Positions 1 through 12,179 of a stretch of 64,000 bases of DNA are shown here, piece after piece (within the stretch, counting starts at the first letter, position 1; the number at the start of each line of letters is the position of its first letter). Position numbers and translations under genes: made by a program. This DNA comes from Nemophila menziesii. Its lineage: Eukaryota; Streptophyta; Magnoliopsida; Boraginales; Hydrophyllaceae. A model generated the notes under the pieces. The model made no database searches and was not told the DNA's origin. It saw nothing but the letters and a program-made list of their open reading frames with translations. The stretch covers positions 1 to 64,000 of the forward strand of contig JARWIR010000177.1 of assembly GCA_029959085.1 (NCBI GenBank), given 5' to 3'.

Positions 1-90
1 ATAATAGATTCATATTTATATTTGGCTAAGCGTAATAATTTTTTTAGGCGTGATAAATACGTAACGCAACAAAATTGTACCTAACAAAAT

Positions 91-102
91 CAACCTAGGT
101 TG
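91..102. other. Perfect palindrome CAACCTAGGTTG in the monomer
   Basis: A 12-bp perfect dyad, caacctaggttg, is kept in nearly all monomers (M7 has caatctaggttg). Its half-site CAACCTA recurs at 218-224, opposite an inverted ggttgt at 233-238. The two dyads lie about 115 bp apart. They could be a protein-binding site or chance; there is no further evidence. Confidence 0.4.
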
Positions 103-216
103 TTAAGATTGACGAAAGTTTCTCGATTAAAAAAACTAAATGTTTCATCCATAGAAGGAGACACCTTAATAGCTTCTACAGATATATGGAATAAGTAGTC
201 GACATAAGTTTAGTTG

Positions 217-238
217 ACAACCTAATATATAGGGTTGT
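217..238. other. Short inverted repeat with telobox core TAGGGTT
   Basis: acaacc at 217-222 and ggttgt at 233-238 form an imperfect dyad. It contains TAGGGTT (230-236), the core of the plant telo-box (AACCCTA on the other strand). Most monomers keep it. The subfamily at 36.2, 54.3, 56.7 and 59.1 kb carries tagggatgtt, which destroys the core. The telo-box reading is inference from a 7-bp match. Confidence 0.3.
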
Positions 239-1207
239 TTAAGTCCAATAAGTGATTAAAAATGCAATTAATTGTGATTTTTAAAATATAAAACACATAC
301 ATATCTTGAGATTAAACTCTTGTGCTATTTAGTCTGAGTTTGGCGCATACCATAAATTATTCTCTACATATATTTATGCAATGATAATTTTTCATTGAAA
401 AAACTTAAATATATTTACTAGGTTCATATGTATTATGTTAAAATTTATTTTGGGGTATACCGAATATAGATGAATTATTTGTGAATTTTCACATTATTTT
501 GTTTTATGTAATATATAAAAAATAGAAACTAAAAGCCGTATTTAGTAACATTGTTTTTAAAAGGTTTTTATAAATTTATTTAGCTCAATTTTGTCAAAAT
601 AAAATTTTCATATATGTTGATACAATTTTTGATAGTGTAATTACTATTCAAGATTATATATTAGAAAAAATCCGGAATACATATTATATAATTGCTTAAT
701 AATATTATTTTGTCTTGCTTTTTTAGAATAAGTAAAATATAGTAAATTCAACACGTATTATTTATATTTGATATAATTAATAATATAAAAATAATAATAT
801 TAATAATTAAATAAAAGGAAATTGTAGAAATTTATAACTCTATACGATTTTGTATTTATAATAATCTTAAATTATAGGATATGAAAAATATTTTAGTTTG
901 TATGTTAATTATATATAGTTTCAATTTTAATAACTTCTACAAAAATCAAGCCAGAATATTATTTGAGATAATAACTATACGTGAATTAATTAAAAATAAA
1001 AAATAAAGTTCGAATTAAAATGTTATATCGTAAAAAATAAATTAGGTATTAACACAAGATCTTAGTATGTTACATGATTTAGGCATAATTCTTTCATAAA
1101 AAACTGTACAATTTGATCGTTGGCCATGATATTTCATCACAATCATCCTCGTAGGAAGTAAAATTGTAATAAAATGTCATAACCACGAGCATATTGTATA
1201 GGTTACA

Positions 1208-1214
1208 TAGGGTT
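1208..1214. promoter_or_regulatory. Second telobox-like core TAGGGTT in the monomer
   Basis: atagggttactgtg contains TAGGGTT. It lies in the best-conserved part of the monomer (about phase 1110-1280) and recurs in almost every copy. In plants, such cores can be bound by TRB/Myb-type proteins. No binding is shown here, and a 7-bp match could be chance. Confidence 0.25.
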
Positions 1215-1386
1215 ACTGTGATATTTGGAGAATCGAGATTAATTTGAAAAGCTCTATATGTTTCAATACGTAAAAACAATTCAGGGAAAAGAATATTTGA
1301 AGAAAATATAGCGGCAGAGAAAAGATTAAAAGTGTTGTGCCAGAATTAGGTTAAATTGTATATGTTTATATAGTAGTTAGGAATGA

Positions 1387-1478
1387 TGGGCCTGGTTTAG
1401 TTGGGATTTACATTATACAGTATATGGTTGATATAAATAAAAAAATTTAAAAAACCAGGCGTGGAATATTATTGGGCC
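1387..1478. promoter_or_regulatory. TGGGCC pair flanking a 9-bp inverted repeat
   Basis: TGGGCC occurs at 1387-1392 and 1473-1478. Between them, gcctggttt (1390-1398) and its exact reverse complement aaaccaggc (1452-1460) could form a stem around a 53-bp loop. TGGGCC is the core of plant site II promoter elements. This is the most GC-rich patch of the monomer and recurs in most copies. Some copies break it: ggcctgctttt at 23.5, 26.0, 37.4 and 46.5 kb, and gatggcctgg at 53.1 and 57.9 kb. A relic promoter is possible but unproven. Confidence 0.3.
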
Positions 1479-2436
1479 TAATTTTAAAGATAACTATAAT
1501 AATTTTTTCTTCCCTACTTACCTCTAATCTTAAAATATATATTTATATTTTTAAAATACCTTTATACGCATGGTTATAGAAGATATATTTATTGTATTCA
1601 AGAATTGTGCGTCTACAACTAGAGTAGCAAAGCCTATCAATCATATCTTAGTGTTGTAAAAAACTTTTTATTATTGTAAAACTTCTTATTCTATTTTGAT
1701 TTTAGTTTCAATTTATTTCGTGAGCTCATAAAATTCTTAAATCGTTCCTTATTATAGAACATAAGTTTATTTTCCCTTTATTTTAAAAATTAATAACATG
1801 TATATGTTAAAACAAAATTTATAAGAATTTATTTATAAAATTGGAACACAAACAAAATTTTTTTTGAAGTAACATTAGAACAATAATATAGACAAAATAA
1901 TAGTTTATACATATCATTTTATTTTTTAGTATATATAAATTTATATATTATTAGAATTATCATAGAAAATTATACTCCGAAGAAATATATTATAATCATT
2001 CTTCATTTCGATAGTATAGAAATACGACTATTGAAGAAAGATTTGTGTAACAAGGATATATCTTTTTAATTAGTAAAAAAGATTATAAATATTAATATAT
2101 TCTTTGTTGTTTATTTGTTCTCTTGTTATCAGTCAATATAGTACATTATTCTCCCTAAATATTCTCTTTTGTTTGATTAAATTTACACTACTGATAAAGT
2201 ATTATATCCTTTATTTTTGAATTCTATATAATTCAATAGTGTATTTTAGTTGGTTAATATATTATGATTAATAATAACTTTATATAATATTGATTTTTTT
2301 AATAAAACATATTTCATGTAGTCTTTTAATTTTTCTTATTAATGTGTCCATTTTTTTATCTCTCAAAATAATAACAGTCTTGTAATGTATGTGACTGAAA
2401 AAAATATAATATATTCTATTCATAAAATTATATATT

Positions 2437-4872
2437 ATAATAGATTCATATTTATATTTGGCTAAGCGTAATAATTTTTTTAGGCGTGATAAATACGTAA
2501 CGCAACAAAATTGTACCTAACAAAATCAACCTAGGTTGTTAAGATTGACGAAAGTTTCTCGATTAAAAAAACTAAATGTTTCATCCATAGAAGGAGACAC
2601 ATTAATAGCTTCTACAGATATATGGAATAAGTAGTCGACATAAGTTTAGTTGACAACCTAATATATAGGGTTGTTTAAGTCCAATAAGTGATTAAAAATG
2701 CAATTAATTGTGATTTTTAAAATATAAAACACATACATATCTTGAGATTAAACTCTTGTGCTATTTAGTCTGAGTTTGGCGCATACCATAAATTATTCTC
2801 TACATATATTTATGCAATGATAATTTTTCATTGAAAAAACTTAAATATATTTACTAGGTTCATATGTATTATGTTAAAATTTATTTTGGGCTATACCGAA
2901 TATAGATGAATTATTTGTGAATTTTCACATTATTTTGTTTTATGTAATATATAAAAAATAGAAACTAAAAGCCGTATTTAGTAACATTGTTTTTAAAAGG
3001 TTTTTATAAATTTATTTAGCTCAATTTTGTCAAAATAAAATTTTCATATATGTTGATACAATTTTTGATAGTGTAATTACTATTCAAGATTATATATTAG
3101 AAAAAATCCGGAATACATATTATATAATTGCTTAATAATATTATTTTGTCTTGCTTTTTTAGAATAAGTAAAATATAGTAAATTCAACACGTATTATTTA
3201 TATTTGATATAATTAATAATATAAAAATAATAATATTAATAATTAAATAAAAGGAAATTGTAGAAATTTATAACTCTATACGATTTTGTATTTATAATAA
3301 TCTTAAATTATAGGATATGAAAAATATTTTAGTTTGTATGTTAATTATATATAGTTTCAATTTTAATAACTTCTACAAAAATCAAGCCAGAATATTATTT
3401 GAGATAATAACTATACGTGAATTAATTAAAAATAAAAAATAAAGTTCGAATTAAAATGTTATATCGTAAAAAATAAATTAGGTATTAACACAAGATCTTA
3501 GTATGTTACATGATTTAGGCATAATTCTTTCATAAAAAACTGTACAATTTGATCGTTGGCCATGATATTTCATCACAATCATCCTCGTAGGAAGTAAAAT
3601 TGTAATAAAATGTCATAACCACGAGCATATTGTATAGGTTACATAGGGTTACTGTGATATTTGGAGAATCGAGATTAATTTGAAAAGCTCTATATGTTTC
3701 AATACGTAAAAACAATTCAGGGAAAAGAATATTTGAAGAAAATATAGCGGCAGAGAAAAGATTAAAAGTGTTGTGCCAGAATTAGGTTAAATTGTATATG
3801 TTTATATAGTAGTTAGGAATGATGGGCCTGGTTTAGTTGGGATTTACATTATACAGTATATGGTTGATATAAATAAAAAAATTTAAAAAACCAGGCGTGG
3901 AATATTATTGGGCCTAATTTTAAAGATAACTATAATAATTTTTTCTTCCCTACTTACCTCTAATCTTAAAATATATATTTATATTTTTAAAATACCTTTA
4001 TACGCATGGTTATAGAAGATATATTTATTGTATTCAAGAATTGTGCGTCTACAACTAGAGTAGCAAAGCCTATCAATCATATCTTAGTGTTGTAAAAAAC
4101 TTTTTATTATTGTAAAACTTCTTATTCTATTTTGATTTTAGTTTCAATTTATTTCGTGAGCTCATAAAATTCTTAAATCGTTCCTTATTATAGAACATAA
4201 GTTTATTTTCCCTTTATTTTAAAAATTAATAACATGTATATGTTAAAACAAAATTTATAAGAATTTATTTATAAAATTGGAACACAAACAAAATTTTTTT
4301 TGAAGTAACATTAGAACAATAATATAGACAAAATAATAGTTTATACATATCATTTTATTTTTTAGTATATATAAATTTATATATTATTAGAATTATCATA
4401 TAAAATTATACTCCGAAGAAATATATTATAATCATTCTTCATTTCGATAGTATAGAAATACGACTATTGAAGAAAGATTTGTGTAACAAGGATATATCTT
4501 TTTAATTAGTAAAAAAGATTATAAATATTAATATATTCTTTGTTGTTTATTTGTTCTCTTGTTATCAGTCAATATAGTACATTATTCTCCCTAAATATTC
4601 TCTTTTGTTTGATTAAATTTACACTACTGATAAAGTATTATATCCTTTATTTTTGAATTCTATATAATTCAATAGTGTATTTTAGTTGGTTAATATATTA
4701 TGATTAATAATAACTTTATATAATATTGATTTTTTTAATAAAACATATTTCATGTAGTCTTTTAATTTTTCTTATTAATGTGTCCATTTTTTTATCTCTC
4801 AAAATAATAACAGTCTTGTAATGTATGTGACTGAAAAAAATATAATATATTCTATTCATAAAATTATATATT
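2437..4872. repeat. Satellite monomer M2
   Basis: Full-length, 2436 bp. It differs from M1 at only a few sites by eye, for example cacattaatag and gggctatacc (the common forms) and the private atcatataaaatt near 4395. It shares caacacgtatt with M1, so the two are sister copies. Confidence 0.95.
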
Positions 4873-7308
4873 ATAATAGATTCATATTTATATTTGGCTA
4901 AGCGTAATAATTTTTTTAGGCGTGATAAATACGTAACGCAACAAAATTGTACCTAACAAAATCAACCTAGGTTGTTAAGATTGACGAAAGTTTCTCGATT
5001 AAAAAAACTAAATGTTTCATCCATAGAAGGAGACACACTAATAGCTTCTACAGATATATGGAATAAGTAGTCGACATAAGTTTAGTTGACAACCTAATAT
5101 ATAGGGTTGTTTAAGTCCAATAAGTGATTAATAATGCAATTAATTGTGATTTTTAAAATATAAAACACATACATATCTTGAGAGTAAACTCTTGTGCTAT
5201 TTAGTCTGAGTTTGGCGCATACCATAAATTATTCTCTACATATATTTATGCAATGATAATTTTTCATTGAAAAAACTTAAATATATTTACTAGGTTCATA
5301 TGTATTATGTTAAAATTTATTTTGGGCTATACCGAATATAGATGAATTATTTGTGAATTTTCACATTATTTTGTTTTATGTAATATATAAAAAATAGAAA
5401 CTAAAAGCCGTATTTAGTAACATTGTTTTTAAAAGGTTTTTATAAATTTATTTAGCTCAATTTTGTCAAAATAAAATTTTCATATATGTTGATATAATTT
5501 TTGATAGTGTAATTACTATTCAAGATTATATATTAGAAAAAATCCGGAATACATATTATATAATTGCTTAATAATATTATTTTGTCTTGCTTTTTTAGAA
5601 TAAGTAAAATATAGTAAATTCAACATGTATTATTTATATTTGATATAATTCATAATATAAAAATAATAATATTAATAATTAAATAAAAGGAAATTGTAGA
5701 AATTTATAACTCTATACGATTTTGTATTTATAATAATCTTAAATTATAGGATATGAAAAATATTTTAGTTTGTATGTTAATTATATATAGTTTCAATTTT
5801 AATAACTTCTACAAAAATCAAGCCAGAATATTATTTGAGATAATAACTATACGTGAATTAATTAAAAATAAAAAATAAAGTTCGAATTAAAATGTTATAT
5901 CGTAAAAAATAAATTAGGTATTAACACAAGATCTTAGTATGTTACATGATTTAGGCATAATTCTTTCATAAAAAACTGTACAATTTGATCGTTGGCCATG
6001 ATATTTCATCACAATCATCCTCGTAGGAAGTAAAATTGTAATAAAATGTCATAACCACGAGCATATTGTATAGGTTACATAGGGTTACTGTGATATTTGG
6101 AGAATCGAGATTAATTTGAAAAGCTCTATATGTTTCAATACGTAAAAACAATTCAGGGAAAAGAATATTTGAAGAAAATATAGCGGCAGAGAAAAGATTA
6201 AAAGTGTTGTGCCAGAATTAGGTTAAATTGTATATGTTTATATAGTAGTTAGGAATGTTGGGCCTGGTTTAGTTGGGATTTACATTATACAGTATATGGT
6301 TGATATAAATAAAAAAATTTAAAAAACCAGGCGTGGAATATTATTGGGCCTAATTTTAAAGATAACTATAATAATTTTTTCTTCCCTACTTACCTCTAAT
6401 CTTAAAATATATATTTATATTTTTAAAATACCTTTATACGCATGGTTATAGAAGATATATTTATTGTATTCAAGAATTGTGCGTCTACAACTAGAGTAGC
6501 AAAGCCTATCAATCATATCTTAGTGTTGTAAAAAACTTTTTATTATTGTAAAACTTCTTATTCTATTTTGATTTTAGTTTCAATTTATTTCGTGAGCTCA
6601 TAAAATTCTTAAATCGTTCCTTATTATAGAACATAAGTTTATTTTCCCTTTATTTTAAAAATTAATAACATGTATATGTTAAAACAAAATTTATAAGAAT
6701 TTATTTATAAAATTGGAACACAAACAAATTTTTTTTTGAAGTAACATTAGAACAATAATATAGACAAAATAATAGTTTATACATATCATTTTATTTTTTA
6801 GTATATATAAATTTATATATTATTAGAATTATCATAGAAAATTATACTCCGAAGAAATATATTATAATCATTCTTCATTTCGATAGTATAGAAATACGAC
6901 TATTGAAGAAAGATTTGTGTAACAAGGATATATCTTTTTAATTAGTAAAAAAGATTATAAATATTAATATATTCTTTGTTGTTTATTTGTTCTCTTGTTA
7001 TCAGTCAATATAGTACATTATTCTCCCTAAATATTCTCTTTTGTTTGATTAAATTTACACTACTGATAAAGTATTATATCCTTTATTTTTGAATTCTATA
7101 TAATTCAATAGTGTATTTTAGTTGGTTAATATATTATGATTAATAATAACTTTATATAATATTGATTTTTTTAATAAAACATATTTCATGTAGTCTTTTA
7201 ATTTTTCTTATTAATGTGTCCATTTTTTTATCTCTCAAAATAATAACAGTCTTGTAATGTATGTGACTGAAAAAAATATAATATATTCTATTCATAAAAT
7301 TATATATT
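4873..7308. repeat. Satellite monomer M3
   Basis: Full-length, 2436 bp. It shares cacactaatag, gagagtaaactc and ataattcataat with M4 alone, so M3 and M4 are a recent duplicate pair. Its private variant gaatgttgggcc near 6255 changes the base next to the first TGGGCC box. Confidence 0.95.
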
Positions 7309-9743
7309 ATAATAGATTCATATTTATATTTGGCTAAGCGTAATAATTTTTTTAGGCGTGATAAATACGTAACGCAACAAAATTGTACCTAACAAAATCA
7401 ACCTAGGTTGTTAAGATTGACGAAAGTTTCTCGATTAAAAAAACTAAATGTTTCATCCATAGAAGGAGACACACTAATAGCTTCTACAGATATATGGAAT
7501 AAGTAGTCGACATAAGTTTAGTTGACAACCTAATATATAGGGTTGTTTAAGTCCAATAAGTGATTAAAAATGCAATTAATTGTGATTTTTAAAATATAAA
7601 ACACATACATATCTTGAGAGTAAACTCTTGTGCTATTTAGTCTGAGTTTGGCGCATACCATAAATTATTCTCTACATATATTTATGCAATGATAATTTTT
7701 CATTGAAAAAACTTAAATATATTTACTAGGTTCATATGTATTATGTTAAAATTTATTTTGGGCTATACCGAATATAGATGAATTATTTGTGAATTTTCAC
7801 ATTATTTTGTTTTATGTAATATATAAAAAATAGAAACTAAAAGCCGTATTTAGTAACATTGTTTTTAAAAGGTTTTTATAAATTTATTTAGCTCAATTTT
7901 GTCAAAATAAAATTTTCATATATGTTGATACAATTTTTGATAGTGTAATTACTATTCAAGATTATATATTAGAAAAAATCCGGAATACATATTATATAAT
8001 TGCTTAATAATATTATTTTGTCTTGCTTTTTTAGAATAAGTAAAATATAGTAAATTCAACATGTATTATTTATATTTGATATAATTCATAATATAAAAAT
8101 AATAATATTAATAATTAAATAAAAGGAAATTGTAGAAATTTATAACTCTATACGATTTTGTATTTATAATAATCTTAAATTATAGGATATGAAAAATATT
8201 TTAGTTTGTATGTTAATTATATATAGTTTCAATTTTAATAACTTCTACAAAAATCAAGCCAGAATATTATTTGAGATAATAACTATACGTGAATTAATTA
8301 AAAATAAAAAATAAAGTTCGAATTAAAATGTTATATCGTAAAAAATAAATTAGGTATTAACACAAGATCTTAGTATGTTACATGATTTAGGCATAATTCT
8401 TTCATAAAAAACTGTACAATTTGATCGTTGGCCATGATATTTCATCACAATCATCCTCGTAGGAAGTAAAATTGTAATAAAATGTCATAACCACGAGCAT
8501 ATTGTATAGGTTACATAGGGTTACTGTGATATTTGAGAATCGAGATTAATTTGAAAAGCTCTATATGTTTCAATACGTAAAAACAATTCAGGGAAAAGAA
8601 TATTTGAAGAAAATATAGCGGCAGAGAAAAGATTAAAAGTGTTGTGCCAGAATTAGGTTAAATTGTATATGTTTATATAGTAGTTAGGAATGATGGGCCT
8701 GGTTTAGTTGGGATTTACATTATACAGTATATGGTTGATATAAATAAAAAAAATTAAAAAACCAGGCGTGGAATATTATTGGGCCTAATTTTAAAGATAA
8801 CTATAATAATTTTTTCTTCCCTACTTACCTCTAATCTTAAAATATATATTTATATTTTTAAAATACCTTTATACGCATGGTTATAGAAGATATATTTATT
8901 GTATTCAAGAATTGTGCGTCTACAACTAGAGTAGCAAAGCCTATCAATCATATCTTAGTGTTGTAAAAAACTTTTTATTATTGTAAAACTTCTTATTCTA
9001 TTTTGATTTTAGTTTCAATTTATTTCGTGAGCTCATAAAATTCTTAAATCGTTCCTTATTATAGAACATAAGTTTATTTTCCCTTTATTTTAAAAATTAA
9101 TAACATGTATATGTTAAAACAAAATTTATAAGAATTTATTTATAAAATTGGAACACAAACAAAAATTTTTTTGAAGTAACATTAGAACAATAATATAGAC
9201 AAAATAATAGTTTATACATATCATTTGATTTTTTAGTATATATAAATTTATATATTATTAGAATTATCATAGAAAATTATACTCCGAAGAAATATATTAT
9301 AATCATTCTTCATTTCGATAGTATAGAAATACGACTATTGAAGAAAGATTTGTGTAACAAGGATATATCTTTTTAATTAGTAAAAAAGATTATAAATATT
9401 AATATATTCTTTGTTGTTTATTTGTTCTCTTGTTATCAGTCAATATAGTACATTATTCTCCCTAAATATTCTCTTTTTTTTGATTAAATTTACACTACTG
9501 ATAAAGTATTATATCCTTTATTTTTGAATTCTATATAATTCAATAGTGTATTTTAGTTGGTTAATATATTATGATTAATAATAACTTTATATAATATTGA
9601 TTTTTTTAATAAAACATATTTCATGTAGTCTTTTAATTTTTCTTATTAATGTGTCCATTTTTTTATCTCTCAAAATAATAACAGTCTTGTAATGTATGTG
9701 ACTGAAAAAAATATAGTATATTCTATTCATAAAATTATATATT
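7309..9743. repeat. Satellite monomer M4
   Basis: 2435 bp, sister of M3. One G is missing in atatttgagaat near 8530 (others atatttggagaat). This frameshifts the small minus-strand reading frame that is open in the neighbouring copies, which argues that the frame is not a gene. Confidence 0.95.
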
Positions 9744-12179
9744 ATAATAGATTCATATTTATATTTGGCTAAGCGTAATAATTTTTTTAGGCGTGATAAA
9801 TACGTAACGCAACAAAATTGTACATAACAAAATCAACCTAGGTTGTTAAGATTGACGAAAGTTTATCGATTAAAAAATCTAAATGTTTCATCCATAGAAG
9901 GAGACACATTAATAGCTTCTACAGATATATGGAATAAGTAGTCGACATAAGTTTAGTTGACAACCTAATATATAGGGTTGTTTAAGTCCAATAAGTGATT
10001 AAAAATGCAATTAATTGTGATTTTTAAAATATAAAACACATACATATCTTGAGATTAAACTCTTGTGCTATTTAGTCTGAGTTTGGCGCATACCATAAAT
10101 TATTCTCTACATATATTTATGCAATGATAATTTTTCATTGAAAAAACTTAAATATATTTACTAGGTTCATATGTATTATGTTAAAATTTATTTTGGGCTA
10201 TACCGAATATAGATGAATTATTTGTGAATTTTCACATTATTTTGTTTTATGTAATATATAAAAAATAGAAACTAAAAGCCGTATTTAGTAACATTGTTTT
10301 TAAAAGGTTTTTATAAATTTATTTAGCTCAATTTTGTCAAAATAAAATTTTCATATATGTTGATACAATTTTTGATAGTGTAATTACTATTCAAGATTAT
10401 ATATTAGAAAAAATCCGGAATACATATTATATAATTGCTTAATAATATTATTTTGTCTTGCTTTTTTAGAATAAGTAAAATATAGTAAATTCAACATGTA
10501 TTATTTATATTTGATATAATTAATAATATAAAAATAATAATATTAATAATTAAATAAAAGGAAATTGTAGAAATTTATAACTCTATACGATTTTGTATTT
10601 ATAATAATCTTAAATTATAGGATATGAAAAATATTTTAGTTTGTATGTTAATTATATATAGTTTCAATTTTAATAACTTCTACAAAAATCAAGCCAGAAT
10701 ATTATTTGAGATAATAACTATACGTGAATTAATTAAAAATAAAAAATAAAGTTCTAATTAAAATGTTATATCGTAAAAAATAAATTAGGTATTAACACAA
10801 GATCTTAGTATGTTACATGATTTAGGCATAATTCTTTCATAAAAAACTGTACAATTTGATCGTTGGCCATGATATTTCATCACAATCATCCTCGTAGGAA
10901 GTAAAATTGTAATAAAATGTCATAACCACGAGCATATTGTATAGGTTACATAGGGTTACTGTGATATTTGGAGAATCGAGATTAATTTGAAAAGCTCTAT
11001 ATGTTTCAATACGTAAAAACAATTCAGGGAAAAGAATATTTGAAGAAAATATAGCGGCAGAGAAAAGATTAAAAGTGTTGTGCCAGAATTAGGTTAAATT
11101 GTATATGTTTATATAGTAGTTAGGAATGATGGGCCTGGTTTAGTTGGGATTTACATTATACAGTATATGGTTGATATAAATAAAAAAATTTAAAAAACCA
11201 GGCGTGGAATATTATTGGGCCTAATTTTAAAGATAACTATAATAATTTTTTCTTCCCTACTTACCTCTAATCTTAAAATATATATTTATATTTTTTAAAT
11301 ACCTTTATACGCATGGTTATAGAAGATATATTTATTGTATTCAAGAATTATGCGTCTACAACTAGAGTAGCAAAGCCTATCAATCATATCTTAGTGTTGT
11401 AAAAAACTTTTTATTATTGTAAAACTTCTTATTCTATTTTGATTTTAGTTTCAATTTATTTCGTGAGCTCATAAAATTTTTAAATCGTTCCTTATTATAG
11501 AACATAAGTTTATTTTCCCTTTATTTTAAAAATTAATAACATGTATATGTTAAAACAAAATTTATAAGAATTTATTTATAAAATTGGAACACAAACAAAA
11601 TTTTTTTTGAAGTAACATTAGAACAATAATATAGACAAAATAATAGTTTATACATATCATTTGATTTTTTAGTATATAGAAATTTATATATTATTAGAAT
11701 TATAATAGAAAATTATACTCCGAAGAAATATATTATAATCATTCTTCATTTCGATAGTATAGAAATACGACTATTGAAGAAAGATTTGTGTAACAAGGAT
11801 ATATCTTTTTAATTAGTAAAAAAGATTATAAATATTAATATATTCTTTGTTGTTTATTTGTTCTCTTGTTATTAGTCAATATAGTACATTATTCTCCCTA
11901 AATATTCTCTTTTGTTTGATTAAATTTACACTACTGATAAAGTATTATATCCTTTATTTTTGAATTCTATATAATTCAATAGTGTATTTTAGTTGGTTAA
12001 TATATTATGATTAATAATAACTTTATATAATATTAATTATTTTAATAAAACATATTTCATGTAGTCTTTCAATTTTTCTTATTAATGTGTCTATTTTTTT
12101 ATCTCTCAAAATAATAACAGTCTTGTAATGTATGTGACTGAAAAAAATATAATATATTCTATTCATAAAATTATATAAT
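9744..12179. repeat. Satellite monomer M5
   Basis: 2436 bp. Variants include tacataacaaaatc, gtttatcgatt and aattattttaat near 12033. Near its right end it shares agtctttcaattt and gtgtctattt with M6 and later copies, so it marks the switch from the homogenised left type to the more diverged type. Confidence 0.95.

Larger units (their letters stand above)
1..2436. repeat. Satellite monomer M1 (reference phase)
   Basis: This full-length monomer of 2436 bp is used here as the phase reference. Private variants include ggggtatacc near 453 (other copies gggctatacc) and caccttaatag near 163 (others cacattaatag). It shares caacacgtatt (near 750) with M2 only. It contains a 12-bp palindrome at 91-102, two TAGGGTT cores, and two TGGGCC boxes around an inverted repeat, described separately. 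Confidence 0.95.

Noticed and set aside
1094..1279. 61-78-codon minus-strand reading frame recurring in many monomers (1094, 3530, 5966, 10837, 13481, 15930, 37133, 50303, 57648)
   Set aside because: The visible differences between copies mostly change the residue (Phe/Leu, Thr/Pro, Ile/Met). M4 has a one-base frameshift, M11 and M15 have a 22-bp loss, and both ends shift between copies. I recognise no domain. It is open by virtue of satellite copying, not selection.
1..2436. Idea that the monomer is a tandem Helitron or an LTR
   Set aside because: I found no CTRR end with a preceding GC-rich hairpin, no TG..CA ends with a primer-binding site, and no Rep/helicase, gag or pol coding trace.
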